A stretch of DNA of 64,000 nucleotides from Lachnospiraceae bacterium (GTDB lineage: Bacteria > Bacillota > Clostridia > Lachnospirales > Lachnospiraceae), in contig JAFRIW010000028.1 in NCBI GenBank assembly GCA_017432565.1, positions 1-64,000 on the forward strand. Reading direction: 5' to 3'. Shown in pieces: positions 26,696 to 36,013 of the stretch. The position numbers and the translations under genes are program-made. The notes below the pieces were generated by a model that saw nothing but the letters and a program-made list of their open reading frames with translations, ran no database searches and was not told where the DNA came from. Position 1 is the first letter of the stretch. Each line of letters starts with the position of its first letter.

Positions 26696-28312
26696 TCAGA
26701 ACAGATGCAGTCTGCAGCGAAGAAGCGTCGGCTTGAAATACATCATTGCCTGGGCTTCGTCGCCGTTGCAGTGCAGTGTCGTCTTCCAGCCGTCCTCCGT
26801 GAAAACGCCCTGCTCGAGTGAGAGGATTTCGATGTTCGGGCACTCCGCATCGACGGACGCAAAACTGACCACCGCCCGGTTTACGAGAATGGTGAAGCTC
26901 TCCACGTCCTCGTCCTCGCTCTCCTCCTGCAAAATCAGGCATGCGCCATCCTTTTTCGGGAAGAACGGAAGATCTGTCATGGCATAGAACCGGATCCTTC
27001 CGAAGTCCATCCGGTTCTCCTGCGGCCGCTCGGCAATGACGGCCTGCAGGCGCTGTGTCCCGTACGCCCCGGTCAGCATCGGCGTCAGCGCGGTCAGCGC
27101 GTCCGCGATAAACCGGTATTCCTCTGTGCTCTGCGCTTCTCCCAGCAGCGGATCTGTCGAGTCGCCGCCGAAGATTTCCATGATCGGGTTGCCGCCGGCC
27201 CTGCCCATATCCTCAAAACCAAACGGAGCGAAGCAGGCAGCGTGATAGTGGCCGACACAATAGATCAGCCGCGCGGCTACATGTCCGTTTACGGCAGCCT
27301 CCGGGATATAGAGCGGGTTGCCGCGCTTGACATAGTTGTCGCAGATCTCCAGGAAATTCTTGACATAAATGTCCGGACAGAAAATGTCAATCGCCGGTGC
27401 GCAGTACTCCCACACTTCCATCATCTGATAAGTCGGTCCGCCGGTGGGATAGGTTCCGGGCGGTCCCTGCTTCAGCCAGCAGTTCACCGTCATGGGCAGG
27501 TCATATTCCTTCCGCCCCTGCTCGGCGACATAGTTGCAGTAAGAAGCTGTGTAATAAACACTGAAGACCTCCTCCGCGCTCCCGCCGAAGACCTCTTCCC
27601 AGGTTCCCGAAGGTGCACCCTGCTCCACGTCGAGCCGGAGCTCCTCGTCCATTTCTTCGGTGTTGGCGCGCAGATAATCGATCAGTCCCTGCGGTGCAGG
27701 GCCTGCGAACAGCGCATCCGCCTCATCCGAGTGCTCCCGCGGCGCGCCCATGACGCCGGTCTCGTTCTCCACCTGTACGCAGACAACGGTATTCGCCTCG
27801 CCGTCGATCTCCTTCAGGTGCTTCATCAGCTCCGCAAACGCCCTCGCGTCCGCTTCCCGGGTCGCCTCACACACATATGAAAGCGTCGTGTAGCTTGTGC
27901 CGTGGAAAAACTCGAGACGGATCTGCTTTTTCCCCTTTTCCATCTCGGCGCGCTTAAAGCGCTCCGTATCCCGTTTGACCCACTCGGGCGCGTACATGCA
28001 CTGGGAATTCTTCCAGGCACCGAACCACAGGAAGCCCAGCTGTCCGCCGCGCTCCCTTGCCTGATGTACCAGATCGTCCACCAGTTCAAAGGTAAACTTA
28101 CCCTCTTCCGGCTCGATCATCTCCCAGGTCACCGGCGTCAGCAGCGTCGTAATGCCGACCTCCTGCGCCCTGTCCCAGGATGTGCCCATGACCTCGATCA
28201 GAGTCGAGTTGGAGTTATGAATCTCGCCCGCGATCAGGATCTGCGGCTTTCCGTGGACGACCAGGATCTTCTTTCCATTCCGTTCTTCAATATGCGGCAA
28301 AGTTGTATTCAT
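26696..28312 (-). CDS. GH35-type beta-galactosidase with DUF5597-like C-terminal domain
   Basis: 538 residues from ATG 28312, with AAAGGAG six bases upstream overlapping the esterase stop region. TIM barrel: LIAGEIHNSNST near the N-terminus, acid/base E in VCVQVENETGVMG (about 200) and nucleophile E in YIPEAAVNG (about 335). The C-terminal beta-domain (ILVNRAVVSFASVD) resembles DUF5597 of bacterial GH35 enzymes. There is no signal peptide. It would remove terminal beta-galactose from imported glycans. Last gene of the ABC transporter operon of locus C. Confidence 0.85.
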   Translation of the reverse strand: MNTTLPHIEERNGKKILVVHGKPQILIAGEIHNSNSTLIEVMGTSWDRAQEVGITTLLTPVTWEMIEPEEGKFTFELVDDLVHQARERGGQLGFLWFGAWKNSQCMYAPEWVKRDTERFKRAEMEKGKKQIRLEFFHGTSYTTLSYVCEATREADARAFAELMKHLKEIDGEANTVVCVQVENETGVMGAPREHSDEADALFAGPAPQGLIDYLRANTEEMDEELRLDVEQGAPSGTWEEVFGGSAEEVFSVYYTASYCNYVAEQGRKEYDLPMTVNCWLKQGPPGTYPTGGPTYQMMEVWEYCAPAIDIFCPDIYVKNFLEICDNYVKRGNPLYIPEAAVNGHVAARLIYCVGHYHAACFAPFGFEDMGRAGGNPIMEIFGGDSTDPLLGEAQSTEEYRFIADALTALTPMLTGAYGTQRLQAVIAERPQENRMDFGRIRFYAMTDLPFFPKKDGACLILQEESEDEDVESFTILVNRAVVSFASVDAECPNIEILSLEQGVFTEDGWKTTLHCNGDEAQAMMYFKPTLLRCRLHLF

Positions 28313-28324
28313 AGCCAACTCCTT

Positions 28325-29611
28325 TCATTTGCTCTGCTGCCCGAGCCACTCCATGATCGTGACTTCTTTTCCGTTCAGCACAACCGGCTTTTTGTCAAAA
28401 CCGATGCGGCAGTCATCGTTGAACATCGGAATCCAGGCGAAATGGCCCAGATACTCATAGGGCTCCCCGTTTTCTGTATCAAAGTGCTCGTAGGTATCGA
28501 TGATCCTGTCCCAGTAGGTAAAGTGGCAGTTCTGTGCTCCTGCGGCAATGATCCGCTGATAGGTCGGAACCGCATAGCGGTCCGGCACCACGATCGGATC
28601 GTTTGCCGCGTGCGTGAACCAGATCGGGATCTTTGCAAGGTTTGCGATGTCCTCATCCGTTACTTTGCTGTCAATCATTGCCTCGCAGATCGGGAAGGCT
28701 GCCGCGAAATAGTCCGGATAGCTCATCAGCATCCGCATGGTCATGAAACCGCCGTTGGAATCGCCGCCGATGTAAATGCGGTTCCTGTCGATCACATACT
28801 CATGTTGTGCGACAAATTCCTCGATCAGCGTCATCAGCGACTCTGTGTACATGGACTTGCCGGAATCTCCGTACTGGCCGCTTCCGTCATTGAGCCACAT
28901 CGTGTCACACTGCGGTACCAGAACGAAGGCACCGCCGAATTTTGCCTGATTTTCAGGTTCCGTAAAGCAGGTCACCTTGTTGCCCGTCCAGGCGATCGGC
29001 AGATCTCTTCCGCCCTCACCGGCGCCGTGCAGGAAGATAATCAGTGCTTTCTTTCCATCAAGCTTCTCCGGTACGAAATAACCATAGTGCAGCGGATACT
29101 CCGCATTTTCACAGACGCCGGTCAGGAAGCGCTCCTTCTTCGGGTTGAAGACACCCGCGCAGGTGTCGAATACAAGTCCGCCGAAAGCCCGGTCGCCCGC
29201 GCCCGCTTCTTTCGTCATGGTCACGCGGTAATCACACACCGTGTAGGCTTCATGCCCGTTGATGTTGGTGAAATCCGCCGCGATCGCCGAGGAGCACCTG
29301 TACAGCGGCCCGTATTTCAGCTCCAGAGTGACGAACTCGCTCTCCTCCAGCGCCTTCCGGCCGCACCGCGTACTCGGATAGGCGGCAGCGACCTTGCGGT
29401 AGCCGACGCTCGGGATGAACTCGTCGCGCTGAATAAAGCTCTTGGGAAGCTTTACAATCTCTCCTGCCTTATTCCGGACCTCGACATAGACGCTGAACTG
29501 ATCCGGTGATAATTCTTCTGCGCGGACCTTCCGCTGCATGCCGAGCACCAGCTTCGTGACATACGGCCCGAAGTCCGTGACCTCAACAACCTGATAATAG
29601 ATGTTTCCCAT
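28325..29611 (-). CDS. Esterase of the PHB-depolymerase-like/CE1 type with N-terminal beta-domain
   Basis: 428 residues from ATG 29611, only two bases after the GH3 stop. Residues 1-150 form a beta-rich domain, and the alpha/beta hydrolase domain follows (LIIFLHGAGEGGRDLP). The nucleophile serine lies in IYIGGDSNGGFMTMR, the likely acid in HAANDPIVV, and a histidine in DTYEHFD or GHFAWIP. Such proteins include feruloyl and acetyl esterases for plant cell-wall sugars. There is no signal peptide. Tight packing between GH3 and GH35 argues that all three work on one imported, acylated glycan. Confidence 0.83.
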   Translation of the reverse strand: MGNIYYQVVEVTDFGPYVTKLVLGMQRKVRAEELSPDQFSVYVEVRNKAGEIVKLPKSFIQRDEFIPSVGYRKVAAAYPSTRCGRKALEESEFVTLELKYGPLYRCSSAIAADFTNINGHEAYTVCDYRVTMTKEAGAGDRAFGGLVFDTCAGVFNPKKERFLTGVCENAEYPLHYGYFVPEKLDGKKALIIFLHGAGEGGRDLPIAWTGNKVTCFTEPENQAKFGGAFVLVPQCDTMWLNDGSGQYGDSGKSMYTESLMTLIEEFVAQHEYVIDRNRIYIGGDSNGGFMTMRMLMSYPDYFAAAFPICEAMIDSKVTDEDIANLAKIPIWFTHAANDPIVVPDRYAVPTYQRIIAAGAQNCHFTYWDRIIDTYEHFDTENGEPYEYLGHFAWIPMFNDDCRIGFDKKPVVLNGKEVTIMEWLGQQSK

Positions 29612-29613
29612 AT

Positions 29614-32148
29614 TCAATTCCTCTCTTCCACTGCCTTGCGGTATGACCGGCTGTTCATGACAAAATTCATCAGATGCAGGACAGCGGTACGCATGGCCTG
29701 CAAGTCAACTCGCCCTTCCTCATATCCCTTTAAAACCTGTTCGATGACCGGCGGTCCGCCCGGCATCACCACGTCGTTGCCGGCTTCCACGGCGTCCGCG
29801 CCGTCCACCACCGCGTCCATATCGCCCCAGTCCGTGACGACAACACCGGTGTAGCCCCACTCTTTCCGCAGGATGTCCGTGCACAGCGCCCGGTTTCCGC
29901 CGGCGAAGGTGCCGTTGATCTTGTTGAAGGACGTCATCAGGACCCGCGGCCGCGCCATGGTGATCACCATCTCGAAAGGCTTCAGATACAGCTCTCTTGC
30001 AGCCCGCGCGCTGATGATCGAATCCGCCGCGTCAATGTTCTTACTTGTCTTGCCGCGCCGGTAGGTCTCCTGCTCATTCACGGCGAAGTGCTTCGGGCAC
30101 ACGGATACGTCGTTGTTCTCCATTGCGCCCTTCGCAATCTCCGTTCCGCAGATGCCTGCCAGGACGGGGTCTTCCGAGAAGTATTCAAAATCACGCCCGC
30201 CGATCGGGTTGCGGATCAGATTCATGCCGGGCGCAAGCCATGCGTCCACATCCTGCATTTCCGATTCATATCCGCAGGCTTCTCCGAAGGCGTACAGCAG
30301 CTCCTTATTGAACATGCATCCCAGCATCATGCCGGTCGGCCACGCCGTGTCACCCACGCTTGCCGGCCCGTCCTTATAGCAGGCGGAATAAATCCCGTAT
30401 CTCTTCACTGCGGGGTTCTCGTAGCCCGGGAACGCACTCGGATGCGAGTTGTATCCGATATCTTCTCCATTCTCATCTTTGATCGTCACGGGGATATCCT
30501 TCTTCCCCAGTCCGCCGAACGGCAGACCCGGTCCGTAGCCGTTGCATAAAACGGCCAGCTCCCGCACGGACATCTGTGCGACGAAGGCCTCCATGGAGAC
30601 GCGCCCCTCTGCGACATCCGCAAGGACCGCTCCCTCCGCAGTCTCCTCGAATTTATAAGCCGGCTCGCCCTCCGGTGCGGCAGACAGATCTGCTGCTTTG
30701 ATCCGCAGCGCTGTTTCCGGCAGTTCTCCGGGCGCTTTCTCCGTATCCCGGTGCAGAAGCCTGATTTTGCCCCTGTTAGCTTCGGAAAATCCGATATCGC
30801 CCACCGCTCTCCGGACGACAATCTCCTCTTCCACGGCGATCTGTGCTGCCGCCGCCGTATCATCGGAGGATGTGCCGATCCGGAGGGTGTACAGGCCACC
30901 CGGAATCACATACAGACCGCGTTCTTCGTCAAAAACAGCCAGCTCGGACAGCGGCATCCGCAGCGTCAGAGTCTCTTCTTCACCCGGGGCAAGAACTGCG
31001 GTCTTGGCAAAATCCTTCAGTTCCTGCGCGGGCCGCTCCGGACCGTCTGCCTGCGCGGACAGATAGAGCTGCACGACTTCTTTGCCGCTGAAAGTTTCTG
31101 AGATATTCTTCACGGTGACGGGCACGACGGCGTCGCCGTCCGCGATCGCCGGCTCACCCGCTTTCAGGGCGAACTTCGCATAGGAAAGACCATGCCCGAA
31201 GGGAAACATGACTTCCTTTTCAAAACTTTCAAAATAACGATAGCCGAGGTAGATATCCTCTTCGTAGACGGTCACGGGACTGACATCCCAGCCTGTGCTG
31301 CCGTTCGCCGCAGCGTCAAGGCCGTAGTCCGCGTAAACGCGGATGTTGGACGGATCGTCCTTGTTCCAGGACATATTCTTTGCGGTCGGATAATCTTCGT
31401 AAGACAGTGCCAGTGTCTGTGAGAGTTTTCCGGAAGGAGAGCATCTGCCCGAGATGATCTCTGCCAGGGCACCCGCACCCTGCTCACCGGCGGTTCCCAT
31501 GAACAGAACGGCCTGAATCTGAGGATAGCTGCGGATCCACGCCAGATCGATGGCACCGTTGACATTCAGGATCAGCACGACCTTCTCATAAGCTCCGCAG
31601 ACAGCTTCCGCGAGCTGTTTTTCCGAGTCGGTGAGATAATAGTCCTGCTCCACTCTGCGGTCGCACTCCTCTCCGCCCGAAGCCCGGGTCAGGATCAGCA
31701 GAGCAGTCTTTGCATCAGTCTCAAGTGCCTCGCCCGCCGGAACCGGCTCTGCGGCCGGCGCACTGTAGCGGCCGAAAATCTCGTAAATTGCGCCGCTCGC
31801 GACCAGGCCTTCAAATGAAGACATGTCAAAACCGCTCTCCGCGGCCCCGGCAGCTTTTTCCTGTGCATATTTTTCATAAAAGGCTTTCGGTCCCTCAGCT
31901 AGGACGAAGCCTTCTTTTTCCAGTTCTTCCGCGATCTGCAGCGGATGCTCGCAGTGTGAGGCGCCGGAGCCTCCTCCGCCGATCGCTGTGTCCAGCTGAG
32001 CCTGTCCGAATACCGCGATTCTCTCCCCTTCCGGAAGAGGCAGGCAGTCCCGGTCGTTCTTCAGCAGAACGATCGCCTCCGCCGCAAGCTCCCTTGCGAG
32101 CTGAAGGCGGGCTTCTTTCATCTCAAAGCGACGTGTCTGTGTTCCCAT
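29614..32148 (-). CDS. GH3 beta-glycosidase with swapped domain order
   Basis: 844 residues from ATG 32148, with GGGGGAA upstream. The usual C-terminal GH3 sandwich comes first (AAEAIVLLKNDRDCLPLPEG, about 20-280). Then follows the fibronectin-like domain (VPVTVKNISETFSGKEVVQLY) and last the barrel (about 540-844) with KHFAVNEQETYRRGK, MTSFNKINGTFAGGN and the nucleophile D in GVVVTDWGDMDA. This swapped order is known for beta-glucosidases of Butyrivibrio fibrisolvens and Ruminococcus albus. No signal peptide. It directly follows the second ABC transporter, separated by a 15-bp-stem hairpin. A second swapped GH3 lies at 39423-41996. Confidence 0.92.
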   Translation of the reverse strand: MGTQTRRFEMKEARLQLARELAAEAIVLLKNDRDCLPLPEGERIAVFGQAQLDTAIGGGGSGASHCEHPLQIAEELEKEGFVLAEGPKAFYEKYAQEKAAGAAESGFDMSSFEGLVASGAIYEIFGRYSAPAAEPVPAGEALETDAKTALLILTRASGGEECDRRVEQDYYLTDSEKQLAEAVCGAYEKVVLILNVNGAIDLAWIRSYPQIQAVLFMGTAGEQGAGALAEIISGRCSPSGKLSQTLALSYEDYPTAKNMSWNKDDPSNIRVYADYGLDAAANGSTGWDVSPVTVYEEDIYLGYRYFESFEKEVMFPFGHGLSYAKFALKAGEPAIADGDAVVPVTVKNISETFSGKEVVQLYLSAQADGPERPAQELKDFAKTAVLAPGEEETLTLRMPLSELAVFDEERGLYVIPGGLYTLRIGTSSDDTAAAAQIAVEEEIVVRRAVGDIGFSEANRGKIRLLHRDTEKAPGELPETALRIKAADLSAAPEGEPAYKFEETAEGAVLADVAEGRVSMEAFVAQMSVRELAVLCNGYGPGLPFGGLGKKDIPVTIKDENGEDIGYNSHPSAFPGYENPAVKRYGIYSACYKDGPASVGDTAWPTGMMLGCMFNKELLYAFGEACGYESEMQDVDAWLAPGMNLIRNPIGGRDFEYFSEDPVLAGICGTEIAKGAMENNDVSVCPKHFAVNEQETYRRGKTSKNIDAADSIISARAARELYLKPFEMVITMARPRVLMTSFNKINGTFAGGNRALCTDILRKEWGYTGVVVTDWGDMDAVVDGADAVEAGNDVVMPGGPPVIEQVLKGYEEGRVDLQAMRTAVLHLMNFVMNSRSYRKAVEERN

Positions 32149-32173
32149 AAGCAGTTCCCCCATATGTCCTGAT

Positions 32174-32209
32174 TCGGAAAATGGGAGCGACTCCGCTCCC
32201 ATTTTCCGA
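32174..32209 (-). terminator. Strong intercistronic hairpin between permease and GH3 genes
   Basis: TCGGAAAATGGGAGC (32174-32188) and GCTCCCATTTTCCGA (32195-32209) form a perfect 15-bp stem with a six-base loop. No T-run follows on either strand, so it may act as an RNA-processing or stability boundary that splits transporter and enzyme parts of the operon. Confidence 0.65.
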
Positions 32210-32240
32210 TGTAACCCCTTGTCCCCTTAGGTGAGAGATA

Positions 32241-33140
32241 TCAGCCCTTGACACCGCCAAGCGTGATACCTTTGACGAAATTGTTCTGAATGAACGGATA
32301 GATTACGATGATCGGCAGCACGCCGACGACGGCCATCGCCATACGGACGGAAACAGACGGGATGTTGGCAAGTCCGACGTTCGCGTTCGCGATGGTTCCG
32401 GAGTTGGTCGACAGGAACTGGATGTTCTGGATCATACGGTTCAGCAGGTTCTGGATCGAATACAGATCCGTCCGCTTGGTCAGGTAAATGTAACCGTTCA
32501 TCCAGTCGTTCCAGTAGCCGATGCCGATAAACAGGCCGATGGTCGCAATGATCGGCTTCGCAAGAGGAAGCGCGATGCGGAAGAACGCCTGGAACTCCGT
32601 CGCGCCGTCGATGTAGGCCGCTTCCATGATCTCCTCCGGCACACCGGTGACGAAGTAGGACTTCATCATCATGATGTTGAAGGCGTTCATCAGAAGGCCA
32701 GGGATCAGCAGGGCGAAGAAGGTGTTCTTCAGACCGAAGACCGTGGTGTAGTTGATGTAGGTCGGTACAAGACCGCCGTTGAACAGCATCGTGAAGAAGA
32801 CCAGGAAGGTCAGGACGCCGCGTCCCGGCAGGAACTTCTTCGAAAGTGCGTATGCAAGCAGTGTCGTGATCGTCAGTCCGCACAGGGTTCCGATCGCCGT
32901 CAGCAGGAACGAAATCATATATGCATGCACGACCGCATTGCCGCTCGTAAAGATGTACTCATACGCATAGGTGCTCCACTTTTCCGGTACGAAGCTGTAG
33001 CCGTTCCGGATCAGCGCATCGTTGTCCGTAAAGGACGAAATGGCCAGCAGGATCAGAGGAATGATTGCTGCCAGAGTGATTATGATCATGACAATATTGC
33101 CGAAAATCTGGAATCTTTTTTCCTGTCCCATTTTCTGCAT
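32241..33140 (-). CDS. Sugar ABC transporter permease, LplC/YtcP type
   Basis: 299 residues with six membrane helices. EAA loop MEAAYIDGATEFQAFFRIAL; ending NNFVKGITLGGVKG. Start MQKMGQEKRFQIFG, preceded by AAAGGAGGAAGATGT. It pairs with the LplB-type permease 18 bp upstream and is similar in design to the 6859-7746 protein, so the locus A and C transporters belong to the same family and probably carry different ligands. No ATPase gene accompanies it. Confidence 0.92.
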   Translation of the reverse strand: MQKMGQEKRFQIFGNIVMIIITLAAIIPLILLAISSFTDNDALIRNGYSFVPEKWSTYAYEYIFTSGNAVVHAYMISFLLTAIGTLCGLTITTLLAYALSKKFLPGRGVLTFLVFFTMLFNGGLVPTYINYTTVFGLKNTFFALLIPGLLMNAFNIMMMKSYFVTGVPEEIMEAAYIDGATEFQAFFRIALPLAKPIIATIGLFIGIGYWNDWMNGYIYLTKRTDLYSIQNLLNRMIQNIQFLSTNSGTIANANVGLANIPSVSVRMAMAVVGVLPIIVIYPFIQNNFVKGITLGGVKG

Positions 33141-33158
33141 GACATCTTCCTCCTTTCC

Positions 33159-34100
33159 TCAGAATAATGCGCTCTCGGGATCGATCTTCTTGACCGCCAG
33201 GTTCGCGGCAAGGACGAGTACGAAACCGACCAGCGACTGATACACACCGGCTGCGGCGGACATCGTGATGTCACCAAGCTCGAGCAGTCCGCGGTAGACG
33301 TAGGTATCAATGGTATTGGTTACGGACAGCAGCGCGCCGGAGTTCTGCGGCACCTGATAGAACAGACCGAAATCGGAGTAGAAGATACGTCCGACAGCCA
33401 TCAGGGTCAGCATGATAACGGTAGGCCGCAGCAGAGGAAGAGTGATCTTCGTGATTTGCTGCCATTTGGTCGCGCCGTCGATCGCGGCTGCTTCATAGAG
33501 TCCGCGGTCGAAACCGATAATAGTCGAGAGATAAATAATACAGTTGTATCCGATGCCCTTCCACAGGTTGACGAAGACCAGGATGAAAGGCCAGTATTTC
33601 TTTTCCTGATACCAGCTGATCGGATCACGCCCCCGCAGAATGGTATTGTTGACAAAACCGTTCTCAGGAGAGAGGAATGCGAACACCAGGTAACTGACAA
33701 TGACGGCGGAAAGCAGGTACGGCAGAAGGATGACCGACTGGTACAGCTTCTTCGCCTTGCTGGTCAGCTCGGAAAGAATAATTGCAACACCGACCGCGAA
33801 GATCAGGTTGACAACAATGAAAACGAGATTGTAGCAGATTGTGTTTCTGGTGATGACAAATGCGTCCTGTGTGGAAAACAGGTACTTGAAGTTCTTGAAA
33901 CCGGCCCAGGCCGATCCGTAGATGCCGTCTTTTGCCTTATAGTTCTTGAAAGCGAGAACGATACCGGGCATCGGCATGTAGTTATTGATGAACAGATAGA
34001 TCAGACCCGGAAGTGCCATGATGTAGATCGGGATCGACCGCTTCATCAGGGATTTCTTCTTCGCCGGAGACATCTGCTCCTTATAGACTTTCTTTGCCAT
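33159..34100 (-). CDS. Sugar ABC transporter permease, LplB/YteP type
   Basis: 313 residues, six membrane helices. It starts MAKKVYKEQMSPAKKKSLMK with GGGGGATCT upstream. EAA loop YEAAAIDGATKWQQITKITL and ending AVKKIDPESALF, the same tail type as the locus A LplB protein. It forms the membrane pore with the LplC-type protein. A 12-bp-stem hairpin separates it from the binding-protein gene. Confidence 0.92.
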   Translation of the reverse strand: MAKKVYKEQMSPAKKKSLMKRSIPIYIMALPGLIYLFINNYMPMPGIVLAFKNYKAKDGIYGSAWAGFKNFKYLFSTQDAFVITRNTICYNLVFIVVNLIFAVGVAIILSELTSKAKKLYQSVILLPYLLSAVIVSYLVFAFLSPENGFVNNTILRGRDPISWYQEKKYWPFILVFVNLWKGIGYNCIIYLSTIIGFDRGLYEAAAIDGATKWQQITKITLPLLRPTVIMLTLMAVGRIFYSDFGLFYQVPQNSGALLSVTNTIDTYVYRGLLELGDITMSAAAGVYQSLVGFVLVLAANLAVKKIDPESALF

Positions 34101-34117
34101 AGATCCCCCTTTTTAAC

Positions 34118-34149
34118 AGGAGGCAGAGACACTTACATCTCTGCCTCCT
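34118..34149 (-). terminator. Intercistronic hairpin between binding-protein and permease genes, locus C
   Basis: AGGAGGCAGAGA (34118-34129) and TCTCTGCCTCCT (34138-34149) make a perfect 12-bp stem with an eight-base loop. The minus-strand sequence after it lacks a T-run. Like the hairpin at 8709-8750, it probably protects the binding-protein message and lowers permease expression. Confidence 0.7.
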
Positions 34150-34192
34150 TTTGATGCTTGTCAGATTTTGCGCTCAGACGTTGCAGCCGGAA

Positions 34193-35809
34193 TTATTCGA
34201 TTCCGTTTGCCTCAGCCCATGCATCCAGAGCTGCCTGCTTCGCTGCGATGTAATCGTCAAGGCCTGCTGCCTTCAGTCTCTCTTCCATCTCCGGAACTAC
34301 GACGTCAGGATCGACGAATCCGAGCTCAAGCTGTGCCTGGTACTCTGCATAGACGTTTGCAAGTGCAGTGTACTCTGCGGAAACATCGCTGTTGTCCCAT
34401 GTGAAGCCCATAGCCTTGGAAGCCTGTGCCTCATCGTTGAACTTCTGCATCTTCTCCCAGATGTCAAGCTTCTCGCCTTCCCAGATCTTCGCGATGAACT
34501 GGTTGCAGAGCTCCCAGTTAACGTTGTTGAAGTACTCGGAATTCTGAGCATCTACGCCTTCAGGGAATGTGATGTGGCCGTCTCCGGTCTCAACCCACTC
34601 TTTTCCTTCTTCGCCCCAGCAGAAGATGGTGGCAAGATCAGGATCGGAATACAGAAGGTTCAGGACCTGCATTGCGGCAACCGGATCCTCACAGTTCTGG
34701 TTGATTGCCCAGGGCATTGTGTTGTAAGTATTGGACTTCTTGAAGTCAGGTCCGCACTGGAAGATGATTACAGGCTCGCCGCAGAGGTTGGACTCCTGCT
34801 GACGGATGCCCGGCTTCGTAGCGGTCTTGTATGCGCAGAGGCTGCCGGCCTTAACCTGGACAGTGGTTGCCAGGGTCTCGGTCAGAGCATCCTTGGAGAA
34901 GAAGCCCATCTGATTCCACTTGTACATTCTTCTGCACAGATCCATGTACTGATCACCCGTGAACAGGTCTGTGACTTCCAGGCTGTTGATGGGATCGTTC
35001 AGAACGCCGAACGGATCACCGCCGACCATGTCGATCAGCAGGCACTGTGTAACGACAGAGCTCACGTCCATGTAGAAGGTGGTCTTCTCAGGATGTGCTT
35101 CATGCAGCTGAGACAGGATGCCTTCGATCTCATCGAGGTCAGTGTAGATGATCTCATCATCTTCACTCTTGTACATAGAAGCGTAGTCATAGCCGATCTC
35201 ATCCAGGAGAGATGCAGGGATGGAAATACCGAACTGTCCTGCAGCATCATCCTTCTTGACCGGGATGCCGTACAGCGTGCCGTTGACGCGGTTTGCGTTC
35301 AGCTCGAGGGGCTTGAAAGCAGCGATGATGTCCTGACCATAGGTCTGAAGCAGATCATCCTCTTCCAGATCCATCAGATAGCCCTTGTTAACGCAGGGCA
35401 TGAAGCCTACGGAAACGGTGTTGAACAGGTCGACCTGCTCGCCGGAAGCCAGCATCAGGTTCATGTTCTGAGCATAGGAAGCAGCGTCCATGATCTGCAG
35501 TTCTACGTCGACGCCGATCTTCTCTTCCGTGATCTCGCTCATCTTCTGGGAAATACGCTCGATTCCCTTCGGTGTGCCGGCGAAGTTCATGTACGCAATA
35601 ACAACCTTCGGATAGTTGCCGGAAGCCTTTCTCTCCTCAGCTGCCTCTGCTGCCGCAGTTCCGTCGTCCGCTGCTTCCGCGTCCACGACCTCAGCCTGCT
35701 CCGCCGGTTCCGCTGCCGGAGCCGCTGCCTCTTCGCCCTTGGAGCCGCAGCCCGCGAGGGTTCCGACGACCATCATGCCAGCGAGCAATAATGCCAGTTT
35801 TCTCTTCAT
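34193..35809 (-). CDS. Extracellular sugar-binding lipoprotein of an ABC transporter (LplA-like)
   Basis: 538 residues. Signal peptide with lipobox TLAGCGSKG (lipid anchor C21), an Ala/Glu/Pro-rich linker to about residue 60, then a family-1 binding fold (VVIAYMNFAGTPKGIERISQ; DPVAAMQVLNLLYSDPDLA). It ends with ALDAWAEANGIE; the locus A protein has a similar C-terminal helix (LDAWYAAH). First gene of the locus C operon, divergent from a second YesM/YesN pair. Strong AAGGGAGGT site. Ligand unknown; the GH3, GH35 and esterase genes downstream suggest an acylated beta-linked oligosaccharide. Confidence 0.92.
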   Translation of the reverse strand: MKRKLALLLAGMMVVGTLAGCGSKGEEAAAPAAEPAEQAEVVDAEAADDGTAAAEAAEERKASGNYPKVVIAYMNFAGTPKGIERISQKMSEITEEKIGVDVELQIMDAASYAQNMNLMLASGEQVDLFNTVSVGFMPCVNKGYLMDLEEDDLLQTYGQDIIAAFKPLELNANRVNGTLYGIPVKKDDAAGQFGISIPASLLDEIGYDYASMYKSEDDEIIYTDLDEIEGILSQLHEAHPEKTTFYMDVSSVVTQCLLIDMVGGDPFGVLNDPINSLEVTDLFTGDQYMDLCRRMYKWNQMGFFSKDALTETLATTVQVKAGSLCAYKTATKPGIRQQESNLCGEPVIIFQCGPDFKKSNTYNTMPWAINQNCEDPVAAMQVLNLLYSDPDLATIFCWGEEGKEWVETGDGHITFPEGVDAQNSEYFNNVNWELCNQFIAKIWEGEKLDIWEKMQKFNDEAQASKAMGFTWDNSDVSAEYTALANVYAEYQAQLELGFVDPDVVVPEMEERLKAAGLDDYIAAKQAALDAWAEANGIE

Positions 35810-35833
35810 GTGTTACCTCCCTTGAAATATTGT

Positions 35834-35881
35834 CTGCCCGCTTTCCTGTCCGGGCAGTTTGCAGACAAGGCTGTCCCTTGT
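35834..35881 (-). promoter_or_regulatory. Two adjacent hairpins in the leader of the locus C binding-protein gene
   Basis: CTGCCCG (35834-35840) pairs with CGGGCAG (35851-35857), and GACAAGG (35863-35869) pairs with CCTTGTC (35875-35881) around a five-base loop. Both lie in the 5' leader of the 35809 gene. They could stabilise the message; no known riboswitch core is visible. Confidence 0.45.
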
Positions 35882-36013
35882 CATTCATCCAATCGGATTA
35901 TAAAATAATATGTACTGTGAAAAGTTGAACTTTCCTTAGCGAGTTTTGCAGTTTTCTTAGAGGTATTTTTACTGAAACGTTTGCGTAATAATCGGCTTGC
36001 GCGGGAGGGAAAA

